A stretch of 64,000 nucleotides of DNA from positions 124,001-188,000 of the forward strand of contig CAVRJE010000023.1 in assembly GCA_963721365.1 (NCBI GenBank), written 5' to 3'. The DNA is from CAIQPS01 sp963721365. GTDB lineage: Bacteria; Actinomycetota; Thermoleophilia; RBG-16-64-13. Below, in pieces: positions 55,772 to 64,000 of the stretch (its first letter is position 1; each line of letters opens with the position of its first letter). Made by a program: the position numbers and the translations under genes. The notes beneath the pieces are model-generated. The model was not told the DNA's origin, ran no database searches, and saw only the letters and a program-made list of their open reading frames with translations.

Positions 55772-56881
55772 TTACGCCTCTCGCATCAGGCGCGCCAGGC
55801 CGGCGGCGAAACGGCGCGCGTCGTTAGCAGGGTCGGAGGTCGTCTCGAACTCGAGCACGAATCGCCTTCCCTCTACGCACGACCGCTGGTATAGCGGATC
55901 GTAGTAGTCGGTAAGCAGCCCCCCGACGACGTCGGTAAATCTACCATCCGCGAAAGCTGTTTCCAAGGAGACCACTCTTTCCCGCGGCAGGCGGGCTGCG
56001 ATGAGATGAAGCCCGCGCAGGAAGCGGTCGCGGTCGACATCATCCCATCCCTCGGGCGCGTATTCCCGCAGGATCCGCTCCGCTCGCACCTCCACAGGGG
56101 CCCTGACCAGGACCGGCAGACCCCCGCGGATCGCGTCGGCCACGCTCGTCGGAACAAAGATCCGGCCGATCTTGCCGCCTTCCCCCTCGAGCACCAGGTA
56201 GTCGCCTTCCGGCCGGCGAAGCTGGTCCCACAGAAGAGCGTCGAAGTCCTTCTGGCGCCGCTCTCCGGGTTGGTTCAGGCCGCCCAGGAGCGACCCGCGA
56301 TGAAGGGCCAACTCCTCGAGGTCGACCACCCACGGCCGGAAGGCGCCCGCGGCCGCCGATCTCTCGGCCGCCGTCTGCTCGGCCAATGCTCTTATCAACG
56401 CGCTCTTGCCGGCCCCGGTGTGGCCGTAGAGCGTGACGACCGGAACGGGTGCGTGCCACTCCGCCAATCCGTTCAGCACTTCCTTGCGGTAGGCCCGGTA
56501 GCCGCCGGCGACCGTGACCACGTGGACGCCGACGATCGCCAGCAGAAGAGCTACGTTGCGACTGCGCTCGCCGCCGCGCCAGCACATGATGGCCAGCCGG
56601 CGCCCTTTCGGCTGGGCGCGGGCCAGGCTCACCAGCCCCTTCAGATACCCGGGCAGAGCCGGACTGACAAGCTCCATAGCAACAAGGCGGGCCCACGCTG
56701 CGCCCTCCTCCTTGTACGCGATACCCACCGTGGCTCGCTCGGCGTCACCGAGCAGCGGGAAGTTGACGGCCCCGGGCATACGGCCATCGGCGAACTCGGC
56801 CGGGGAGCGCACGTCCACCACCTGGAACCCACCCTCCATCGCCTGCGCCGCGCTTATGGAGGGCACCTGCAGGTCAGTCAC
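55772..56881 (-). CDS. mnmH: tRNA 2-selenouridine synthase MnmH
   Basis: MnmH (SelU, YbbB) replaces sulfur with selenium at the wobble 2-thiouridine, using selenophosphate and a geranyl intermediate. The N-terminal rhodanese domain has V-V-D-V-R-S-P-A-E-F and the active loop M-C-W-R-G-G-E-R-S-R, with the catalytic Cys near residue 98. The C-terminal P-loop domain has G-H-T-G-A-G-K-S-A-L-I near 151. The 369-residue length is normal and no frame break was seen. No selD or selenocysteine gene lies in the window, so selenium supply must come from elsewhere. It overlaps the ftsK end by eight bases. Confidence 0.93.
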   Translation of the reverse strand: MTDLQVPSISAAQAMEGGFQVVDVRSPAEFADGRMPGAVNFPLLGDAERATVGIAYKEEGAAWARLVAMELVSPALPGYLKGLVSLARAQPKGRRLAIMCWRGGERSRNVALLLAIVGVHVVTVAGGYRAYRKEVLNGLAEWHAPVPVVTLYGHTGAGKSALIRALAEQTAAERSAAAGAFRPWVVDLEELALHRGSLLGGLNQPGERRQKDFDALLWDQLRRPEGDYLVLEGEGGKIGRIFVPTSVADAIRGGLPVLVRAPVEVRAERILREYAPEGWDDVDRDRFLRGLHLIAARLPRERVVSLETAFADGRFTDVVGGLLTDYYDPLYQRSCVEGRRFVLEFETTSDPANDARRFAAGLARLMREA

Positions 56882-59652
56882 CGTCGATCTCGTCTCCCAT
56901 GCTTCCGGCGCTCTCTCCGGCTCGCAACGCGGCCAGTATATGCTCGGCCTCGTCGGCGTCGATCAGGATCTGCCGCGGCTTGCTGCCTTCCCACGGCCCT
57001 ACGACTCCTCGCCGCTCCAGCATGTCGATGAGGCGGCCTGCGCGCGTGTAGCCCACGCGTAGGCGGCGTTGCAGCATCGACACCGAGGCGCTGCCGGTCT
57101 CGATGACCAGTTGGGCCGCATCGGCGAGCAGGTCGTCGGAGTCCGGGTCGAACATATCGTCTTCGCCCTTCTTGACGTCCTTGGGATCCGGCGGCCGGCG
57201 AAGCAATTCCTCGCGGAATTCAGGCTCGGCCTGGTGCCGCCAGTGGTTGACCAAGAGGGCGATCTCCTCCTCGGTGACGTAGGCGCCCTGGACCCGCTCC
57301 ATGTGGCTGGAGCCGAGGGGCTTGAAGAGCATGTCGCCCCTGCCAAGGAGGGTCTCGGCCCCGTTGACGTCCAGGATCACCCGGGAGTCGGTCTGACTGG
57401 AGACGGCGAAGGCGATGCGGGAGGGGATGTTCGCCTTGATCATCCCGGTGATGACGTCGGCCGAGGGGCGCTGCGTCGCCACCACCAGGTGGATGCCGAC
57501 GGCCCGGGACTTCTGCGCCAGCCTGATGACGCAGTCCTCCACCTCCTGCGGAGAGACCATCATGAGGTCGGCCAACTCGTCGATGACTATCACGATGTAC
57601 GGCAGCGGCCGCTCTCCCCGCCGCGCCCTGGCCTTGTTCATGTCGGCCAGGCTGCGCGAGTGCTCCAACTCCATGAGCTCGTAGCGGTCTTCCATCTCCT
57701 TGGCTACGTTGTGCAGCACCCCGGCCGCGTCTTTCATGTTCGTCACCACAGGCACGAGCAGGTGAGGGATGCGGTCGTAGTGGGAGAGTTCCACTTTCTT
57801 GGGGTCGATCATGATCAGGCGCACCAGTTCGGGGGTGCTGCGGAGCAGGATCGACGACACGATGCAGTTGACGCAGCCGCTCTTGCCCGAGCCGGTGGTG
57901 CCCGCGATGAGGAGATGCGGCAGCCGGGCCAGGTCGGTGTACACAGGCTTACCCGAGATGTCCTTGCCGAGCCATACCATGAGCGGGCCGGCCGACCGGG
58001 GGAACTCTCGGTAGATATCGCCCAGGGTGACGAAGTCTGGCCGCTGGTTGGGGACCTCCACGCCGACGGCGGACTTGCCGGGGATAGGAGCCAGGATGCG
58101 TATCTCCGTGGTGGCAAGAGCGTAGGCGAGGTCGTCCTTCAACGACGAAACCTTGGCCACTTTGGTACCCGGCGCCAATTGCAGCTCGTAACGGGTCACC
58201 CGCGGCCCCACCACCATGCCCACCACTCGCGCTTCCACCCCGAACTGAGATAGCGCATCAAGGACCACCGCCGCGGTATCTCGTTCGTTGGCCCGTCCGG
58301 GCGCCAACGGAGTGCTCTTCTTCAGCAGTTCGGCGTCGGGAAGTAGATACGCCGGCTGCTCGACCGGCAGTGCGGTCTGCCGGGGCGCCCGGCCCAGCCC
58401 GGGTAGCGTGTCCTGGCGGGCTTCAAGAGAATCCTCGTCGTCGCCGTTCGCTTCCGCCACTGCGGAAGAAGCGGCGGATCCACCCGCGCCCCGCCCGCGA
58501 CCTTCACAGCACCGCCGGCCCCCACCGCGGCGACTGCACCGGCCGCTACAGCGGCTCCGCCCACGTCTCCCGCGGCGCTCGCAACGCCGCCCGCGACGGC
58601 GGCGGCGGCTCCCACCACCGACGGACCGTACAGGTCGGCGAACGCTTGCGCCCCGTCGAGAAGGCCCCCGGAAAAGCCGGTCGCCTCCGGAGCTAGGGGG
58701 CTGCGCGCGGCCGGGCGCCCGTCGGACCATTCCTCGAACTCCTGGCCGAAGGGGTTCCCCGCCGCCGTGCCCCGCCACTTGACTGCGGCAGGCCAAACTC
58801 GTCGCCGACCAGATCGACAGGCCCCAATCGCGTACCGGATGTGGCAGGCGTCGGCGAAGAACCGCGCCAGGCGGTCGCGGCGGCACCAGGGAAGAGGCCG
58901 GCGCCGGCGAGATCCGGCTCACCCTCGCCCCGGTTCTTGACCGCGGTCCTGCTCCGTTCCGCCGTATCGCGGACCGTTCCCGCCGCGAGCTTGGTGCCTG
59001 TAGCCAGCCGCCCCACCGTCATCCCCGTCGCCAGGCTAAACCCCGCCACTACTGCGACCCAGCCGATGATGGCGACCCCTACCGTCCCGGCGAGGCCATG
59101 AAGCAGGGCGTACACGGCTTCACCCAAGCCCCCGGACCGGCCCTCGAACTCCGCGCGCACGAAATAGTCGGCGCTGTGGCCGCCGAAAGGCGGCACGCCG
59201 GCGGCGACCAGCAGAAACAAGCCAAAAAGGAAGACCAGGGCGCCCACGAACACATAGGACCGGCGCACCCTGACATCGAACACGGTGGTCACGGCCATGA
59301 CGAGCAAGGCGATGGGGACGACAAGGGCCACATGGCCGAAGGCGAAACCCAACCCGGCGGCGGAGCCCCGCCCGAGCACGCCCCCGGCGCCGCCGGACAG
59401 CAAGACCACGAAGAAGAACACGGCGACCGCGAGCAGCACGAGGGCGACCATCTCCCTCCTGTGCCCCGGCGCCCCGTTCGTTCGGCCACCTTTCGCGGGA
59501 CCCTTCCCCACCGGCTTCCGCGCGGTCGTGGGCGCCGCCGCTACCGTGTTGGCGCGGGTGGTCGCCGCCGGCCTCGCGGCCATCGCCGGCCGGGATCCGC
59601 TCTTGACGGCGGTCCGAGCCGTCTGCTGACTGTTGGTCCGCCCCGCTGCCAT
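56874..59652 (-). CDS. ftsK: DNA translocase FtsK/SpoIIIE (two frameshifts in linker)
   Basis: FtsK pumps chromosomal DNA through the division septum. The N terminus has a basic Ala-rich tail and then four membrane helices (residues 70-200). A long linker contains an Ala-Gly-Val-rich stretch that lies in a third frame between about 58780 and 58490. The motor has G-T-T-G-S-G-K-S with Walker B Y-I-V-I-V-I-D-E-L-A-D and R-L-A-Q-K-S-R-A-V-G-I-H. The C-terminal gamma winged helix contains S-V-S-M-L-Q-R-R-L-R-V-G-Y and R-A-G-R-L-I-D. After repair it is about 926 residues. The stop overlaps the mnmH start. Confidence 0.92.
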
Positions 59653-59668
59653 CGGCTCTCCCTCTGGC

Positions 59669-61330
59669 CTAGACGTCGACGACCACGGGAAGCACCATGG
59701 GCCGCCGCCCGGCTTCCTTGTGCAAGAACTTCTGGACCACGTCGTGGACTCTGGTCTTGACCACGGTGATATCGGAGGCCTGCGTCATCTCTTCGCCGCC
59801 CAGCGCATCCACCACCCTCTTCTTCGCCTTGTCGGTCAGCTCAGCCAGGTCGCCCGCATGCGCGAAGCCGCGAAAGAGCACTTCCGGCTCCCCAACGATC
59901 TGCCCATCCTGTGCCCGGCGGGCGACGACGACGATCACCAGGCCGTCGCTCGCCAGGTGCTGCCGATCGCGCAGCACCAGATCCCTGAAGTCCCCCATCG
60001 CGAAGCCGTCCACCAGGATCATCCCGGCCTGCACCCGGCCGACGATGCCTGCCGAATCGGGCCTTAACTCGAGGATGTCCCCGTTCTCGAGGAGGAACAC
60101 GTTCTCGGCGGGTATGCCTGTGGCCCGAGCCAACTCGGCGTGGAAATGCATGTGGCGATGCTCGCCGTGAACCGGCATGAAGTACGTGGGCCGCACCAGG
60201 TTGAGCATCACCTTCAATTCTTCCGCGGCAGCGTGCCCCGACACGTGCACGCCGGCGGACGCCTCGTAGATAACACGGGCTCCGGCGGCGAAGAGACGGT
60301 CGATCGTCCGGTAGACGCTGGTCTCGTTACCCGGCACCGCCCGTGCGGAGATGACCACGGTGTCTCCCTTTACGATCTCCACAAGCGGATGATCCCGAGA
60401 TGCTATCCGGGCCAGGGCCGACAAGGGCTCCCCCTGGCTGCCTGTCGAGAGGATCGTCACCCGGTCCGGGGGGAGCAGACTGACCTCGTGGGGCTTGATC
60501 AGCAGGCCGTCGGGCACGGTGAGATAGCCGAGATTCTGCGCGATGTTGACGTTCTTGACCATGCTACGGCCGATGACCGCCAGCGAGCGCCCGTGACGGG
60601 CGGCCGTGTCCATCACCTGCTGGATGCGGTGGATGTGACTGGCGAAGGAGGCGACGATGACCCGCCCCGGGGCCAGCGCGAATATGCTCTCGAGCGCTCG
60701 GCCCACGTTTCTCTCCGGGGTCGTGAAGCCGGGGGTGTCGGCATTGGTGCTGTCGGACAGCAGAAGCAGGACCCCCTTGCTGCCGAGCTCGGCAAACCGT
60801 TGCATCGCCGTCGGCCGGAAGTCGATGGGGGTCTGGTCGAGCTTGAAGTCGCCGGTATGCACGACGGTGCCCACCGGGGTGTGGATACCCAGCCCCACCC
60901 CGTCGGGGATGCTGTGGCTCACCTCGAGGAATTCCAGAGTGAACGGCCCCAGGGTGAGCGGCTTGGCGCTCGATATCTCGTTGAGGGACACCTTGCCCTG
61001 CAGCCCGTGCTCCCCCAGCTTGGAGTTCACAAGGCCCAGGGTCAGCCTGGTGCCGTAGACCTGGGTGTCGACCTGTTTCAGCAGGTAGGGCAGGGCGCCC
61101 ACGTGGTCCTCGTGACCGTGCGTGAGGATGATCCCCAGCAACCGGTGCTTGTTCTCGACCACGTACGAGAAATCGGGCAGCACGAGGTCTATCCCCAGCA
61201 TCTCGTCGTCGGGGAACATAAGTCCCGCATCGACGACCAGCATCGCTTCGCCATACTCGAGGACCATCATGTTCTTGCCGATGGCCCCCAGCCCGCCTAG
61301 CGGTATCACTTTGAGAGCTTGTTCAGTCAC
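59669..61330 (-). CDS. rnj: Ribonuclease J
   Basis: RNase J is a 5'-to-3' exo- and endonuclease of the metallo-beta-lactamase family. The GTG start gives M-T-E-Q-A-L-K-V-I-P-L-G-G-L-G-A-I-G-K-N-M. The metal motif is I-L-T-H-G-H-E-D-H-V-G-A-L-P-Y near residue 75, then H-T-G-D-F-K-L-D, L-L-S-D-S-T-N-A and V-S-G-H-A in the beta-CASP part, and P-V-H-G-E-H-R-H-M. The 553-residue length matches the family. GGAGG is 15 bases from the GTG, a long spacing, so the start is approximate. It follows dapB and precedes ftsK, as in many Actinomycetota. Confidence 0.95.
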   Translation of the reverse strand: MTEQALKVIPLGGLGAIGKNMMVLEYGEAMLVVDAGLMFPDDEMLGIDLVLPDFSYVVENKHRLLGIILTHGHEDHVGALPYLLKQVDTQVYGTRLTLGLVNSKLGEHGLQGKVSLNEISSAKPLTLGPFTLEFLEVSHSIPDGVGLGIHTPVGTVVHTGDFKLDQTPIDFRPTAMQRFAELGSKGVLLLLSDSTNADTPGFTTPERNVGRALESIFALAPGRVIVASFASHIHRIQQVMDTAARHGRSLAVIGRSMVKNVNIAQNLGYLTVPDGLLIKPHEVSLLPPDRVTILSTGSQGEPLSALARIASRDHPLVEIVKGDTVVISARAVPGNETSVYRTIDRLFAAGARVIYEASAGVHVSGHAAAEELKVMLNLVRPTYFMPVHGEHRHMHFHAELARATGIPAENVFLLENGDILELRPDSAGIVGRVQAGMILVDGFAMGDFRDLVLRDRQHLASDGLVIVVVARRAQDGQIVGEPEVLFRGFAHAGDLAELTDKAKKRVVDALGGEEMTQASDITVVKTRVHDVVQKFLHKEAGRRPMVLPVVVDV

Positions 61331-61418
61331 GAGTCCGGGTGGGTACCTCCGCGCGCGATTGTCTGTGGGCTCGGCTGCGGCGCGATGCTGACCAGCGCCG
61401 CACTTCGCCGCTGCAGTT

Positions 61419-62161
61419 CTAAAGAATGTTCTCCAGACCGACGACGAGTCCTTGCAGAGAACGCACGCGTTTGACGGCCAGAAGCACCCCGGGCATGAAC
61501 GATTCCCTGGAGAGGGAGTCGTGCCTGATGGTAAGGGTCTCCCCGAGCCCGCCGAAGAGGACCTCCTGGTGGGCGACAAGACCGGGAAGGCGGACGCTGT
61601 GGATGGGGACCTCCTTCTCCAGGCCGGTCTCGCTCCACGTCTCCTCGATGCGCAGCCGCGTGAGTCTGGAGGTACCGGATGGCGCGTCGAGCTTCTTGTC
61701 GTGGTGCAGTTCGACGATCTCGCAGGCCCGGAAATGCCGGGCCGCCTGCTTGGCGAACTCCATCATGAGCACGGCGCCCATGGCGAAGTTCGGCGCGACC
61801 AGCACCGGCGTGGTCTGCCGTTCCGTGGCCTTCTCGATCTCCGCCAGGTCCGCCGCCCCCAGCCCTGTGGTGCCGACCACCACTGCCACCCGATGCTCGA
61901 GACAGGTGAGCACGTTGGCCCGCACCGACGCGGGTACGGTGAAATCGACCACAACGTCGACGTCGACCTGCCGGAGCGCGTCGTCCAGGCCGGCAAAGTC
62001 CTTCTCCGGCCCCAGCAGGGACACGGCCCCGTTGCCGAAGCCGGTGTCCACAGCCGCCACCAGCAGCAACTCAGCGTCGCGCCGACCGCCTCGCAGGTGG
62101 TGCGGCCCATCCGCCCCAGAGCCCCGCAGACGGCGACCTTGACCTTCATCTTCTCGTGCAT
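61419..62161 (-). CDS. dapB: 4-hydroxy-tetrahydrodipicolinate reductase (one frameshift)
   Basis: DapB reduces hydroxy-tetrahydrodipicolinate in lysine synthesis. The start M-H-E-K-M-K-V-K-V-A-V-C-G-A-L-G-R-M-G-R contains the NAD(P)-binding motif. A missing base near 62085 changes the frame, after which V-D-F-T-V-P-A-S-V, V-V-G-T-T-G-L and A-P-N-F-A-M-G-A-V occur. The catalytic E-L-H-H-D-K-K-L-D-A-P-S-G-T is near residue 155. The gene ends with a helix (R-S-L-Q-G-L-V-V-G-L-E-N-I-L). About 247 residues after repair. It is followed by rnj and preceded by the M16 peptidase. Confidence 0.93.
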
Positions 62162-62172
62162 CTGCTCCGCTC

Positions 62173-63450
62173 CTAGGCCAAGCCGGCCAGACAGTCCTCC
62201 GGGACGACCCCTTCGAACTGCGACTGGTCCGACCCGATGCCCACGACCGACAGTTGAGCCGGCCGGTAGACCTCGGAGGCGAGTTCGAGAACCTGTTCGG
62301 GCGTGACCGCCTCGATTCGCTCGGCCAACTCGTCGAGCGACAGTATCTCGGTGCCGGTCAACACCCCTTTGCCCAGGCGGGTCATCCGGCTGGAGGTGCT
62401 CTCCAGGCCGAGGATCATGCGCCCTTTCAAGTGCTCTTTGGCCCGCTGGAGCTCGTCGTCCGGCACCGGTTCGGTGACTAGGCGCAGCAACTCCCGGCCG
62501 ACCGTGTCCATGACCGCTTCAAGGCGTTCGGGCCGGCAGCCGAAGTAGAGCCCGGTGAGTCCGGTCTCCTGGTAGAGGCTCGAGAACGAATACACGCTGT
62601 ACACCAGGCCCCGCTTCTCCCGTATCTCCTGGAAGAGTCTGGAACTGAGCGAGCCCCCGAAAAGGCTGTCGAGGACCGAAAGCTGGAAGCGGCGCTCGTT
62701 GTCGCGGGCCAGTCCTACCCCGCCGAGGCAGACGTGCATCTGTTCTGTCTCTTTCTCCACGAAACGGCGGCGAGGCTTCACGGCCGGCTGCTCCGGCGCG
62801 CGCTTGGGCTCGACGCCGTTCGAGGCGAGTTGCCGCTCGAGCAGCAACTCGCGGACCGCGTCGTGGGCGACGTTGCCCGCGGCAGCAACGACCATGTCGC
62901 TGAACTGGAAGCGCTGACGGTGATAGCCCCGGATCTCTTCCTCGGAGGCGTCGGCGATGCTCTGCCGGGTGCCGAGGATCGGATGCGCGAGCGGGTGGCC
63001 GTCGAGTACGACTTCCGCCAGGACGTCGTGGATGAGGTCCTGAGGAGAGTCCTCCACCATGGCGATCTCTTCCAGGATGACTTCCCGCTCACGGTCGAGG
63101 TCAGCGAACGTCGGGGTGATCAGCATGTCGGCCATGACGTCCATGGCGACGGCAAGCTGGTCATCCAAGAAGCGGCCGTACACCACGACGTACTCCCGGG
63201 ATGTGCTGGCGTTCAGCTCCCCTCCAAGGGTGTCGAAGACCTGGGCGATCTCTTCCGCCGTGTACTTCGACGACCCCTTGAAGAGGAGGTGTTCGAGGAA
63301 ATGTGAAGCGCCTTCGAGCGCACCGGGCTCATCCCGAGAACCGGCGGGGATCCAGAAGCCCAGACACACCGATCTCAGGTGGTCGAGCTTCTCGGTGACC
63401 AGCCGCTGGCCGTTCGGGAGATGCTCCAGGCGGTACTCGTCAGGCGACAC
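62173..63450 (-). CDS. M16 family zinc peptidase (processing-peptidase-like)
   Basis: A 425-residue inverzincin peptidase. The GTG start shares one base with the pnp stop (TAGTG) and has AAGG close upstream. H-F-L-E-H-L-L-F-K-G near residue 50 is the inverted HxxEH zinc motif, and a downstream Glu near residue 130 would be the third ligand. R-G-L-V-Y-S-V-Y-S-F near 300 marks the second inactive-type half. It belongs to the YmxG/PqqL group usually found next to pnp in Gram-positive genomes; its substrate is not known. Intact. Confidence 0.93.
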   Translation of the reverse strand: MSPDEYRLEHLPNGQRLVTEKLDHLRSVCLGFWIPAGSRDEPGALEGASHFLEHLLFKGSSKYTAEEIAQVFDTLGGELNASTSREYVVVYGRFLDDQLAVAMDVMADMLITPTFADLDREREVILEEIAMVEDSPQDLIHDVLAEVVLDGHPLAHPILGTRQSIADASEEEIRGYHRQRFQFSDMVVAAAGNVAHDAVRELLLERQLASNGVEPKRAPEQPAVKPRRRFVEKETEQMHVCLGGVGLARDNERRFQLSVLDSLFGGSLSSRLFQEIREKRGLVYSVYSFSSLYQETGLTGLYFGCRPERLEAVMDTVGRELLRLVTEPVPDDELQRAKEHLKGRMILGLESTSSRMTRLGKGVLTGTEILSLDELAERIEAVTPEQVLELASEVYRPAQLSVVGIGSDQSQFEGVVPEDCLAGLA

Positions 63451-64000
63451 TAACCTTCCTTCTGAGACAGATTCTCGAGCAGCCGCAGGCTGATCTTCTC
63501 CTTGCCGCCCTGCATCTGCACGTCGAGGACTTCCACCCGCACCAGGTCGCCACGGTTGACAACGTCTTCGACGACGTTCACGCGATGATCGGCCAGCCGC
63601 GAGATGTGGACCAGACCGTCGGTACCCGGCTTGAGCGTGACGAAAGCGCCGAAGGAGGTCGTTGACGCTACCCGGCCCTCCACGATGTCGCCCACCTGGG
63701 TCTCCCTCGTCAGAAGGCCGATACGCTCGATGCAGCCGTCGCCAAGTTTGCCGTCGGTGGCGAAGACCTTGATGAGGCCGTCTTCCGCAACGTCGATGGT
63801 GCACTCGAACTCGGCTTCCATGCCGCGGATGGTCTCGCCGCCCTTGCCGATGACCGCGCCGATCTTCTCGGGGTCGATGCGGATGGTGGCGATGCGCGGC
63901 GCGAAATCGGACAGCTCGGGCCGCGGGCCGCTGAGCACTTCGGCCATGCGATCGAGAATGAACAGCCGCGCTTTCCGGGCGCGAGCCAGGGCGTCGCGCA
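63450..64000 (-). CDS. pnp: Polyribonucleotide nucleotidyltransferase, C-terminal part
   Basis: Only the last 183 codons are inside the window. They include the helical L-A-R-A-R-K-A-R-L-F-I-L-D-R-M end of the second RNase PH-like core, a KH domain with I-G-A-V-I-G-K-G-G-E-T-I-R and an S1 domain with F-G-A-F-V-T-L-K-P-G-T-D-G-L-V-H-I-S. PNPase degrades RNA from the 3' end with phosphate. The gene is upstream of M16 and dapB on the minus strand, the usual order after rpsO. The start is outside the window. Confidence 0.96.
   Translation of the reverse strand, partial: RDALARARKARLFILDRMAEVLSGPRPELSDFAPRIATIRIDPEKIGAVIGKGGETIRGMEAEFECTIDVAEDGLIKVFATDGKLGDGCIERIGLLTRETQVGDIVEGRVASTTSFGAFVTLKPGTDGLVHISRLADHRVNVVEDVVNRGDLVRVEVLDVQMQGGKEKISLRLLENLSQKEG

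Noticed and set aside
58322..58618. Separate Ala-Val-rich small protein
   Set aside because: It is the FtsK linker read in the frame that joins the two flanking FtsK parts.

Overview
This window is a high-GC bacterial chromosome segment. Gene content and order suggest a deep-branching member of Actinomycetota (Thermoleophilia-, Coriobacteriia- or Geothermincolia-like); this is an inference. Evidence includes the rpmF–DUF177–coaD–rsmD–recG–DegV–FakA–Asp23 run, a riboflavin operon under an FMN riboswitch, a long pnp–M16–dapB–rnj–ftsK–rodZ–rimO–pgsA–thpR–recA–recX run, both RNase J and RNase Y, diaminopimelate genes, and several near-leaderless starts. No transposase, prophage or CRISPR array was seen.

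Layout, mostly minus strand. 1-7.6 kb: rpmF (start only), DUF177, a coiled-coil protein, coaD, rsmD, recG, degV, fakA, asp23 and a DUF1858 protein, with rpmB divergent on plus. 8-11.8 kb: ribD-ribE-ribBA-ribH behind an FMN riboswitch and terminator. 11.8-17.5 kb: rpe, fmt, def, priA, metK. 17.6-24.1 kb: an ACT-domain protein, a complete Liv-type ABC importer (H, M, G, K, F) and a phenylacetate-CoA-ligase-like enzyme. 24.1-29.4 kb: adenine deaminase, a DUF4015 glycosidase-like protein divergent from a polysaccharide deacetylase, a zinc ribbon, lipB and tRNA-Arg(CCG). 29.5-40.3 kb: rnz, a Cys-rich protein and a two-sided type IV pilin island with two PilA-like pilins, several minor prepilins, two PilX-like proteins and a prepilin carrying IPT/TIG domains. 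40.3-43.4 kb: an HD-GYP protein and a HEAT-repeat partner. 43.5-64 kb: dut, dapL, dapF, miaA, miaB, rny, recX, recA, thpR, pgsA, rimO, rodZ, mnmH, ftsK, rnj, dapB, an M16 peptidase and the 3' part of pnp.

Reading quality matters for any user. About half of the genes need one or more single-base frame changes to recover their family sequence, concentrated at 0.7-4.4 kb and 28.7-43 kb, while long stretches (4.5-11.1 kb, 11.8-17.6 kb, 52-58 kb) are nearly clean. Even universal essential genes (coaD, recA, dapB, ftsK) are affected, so I read these as sequence errors, not gene decay. For such genes I give the full reconstructed span and name where the frame changes.

Functionally the window combines housekeeping (ribosome, tRNA modification, DNA repair, peptidoglycan precursor and phospholipid synthesis) with two accessory themes: uptake and CoA-activation of an amino-acid-like or aromatic acid (Liv/PaaK/ACT), and surface pili beside a c-di-GMP-type signalling pair. 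The points most worth following up are the internal tandem duplication in dUTPase, the pilin island with its IPT pilin, the palindrome between the divergent DUF4015 and deacetylase genes, and the terminator-ended gap between recX and rny.
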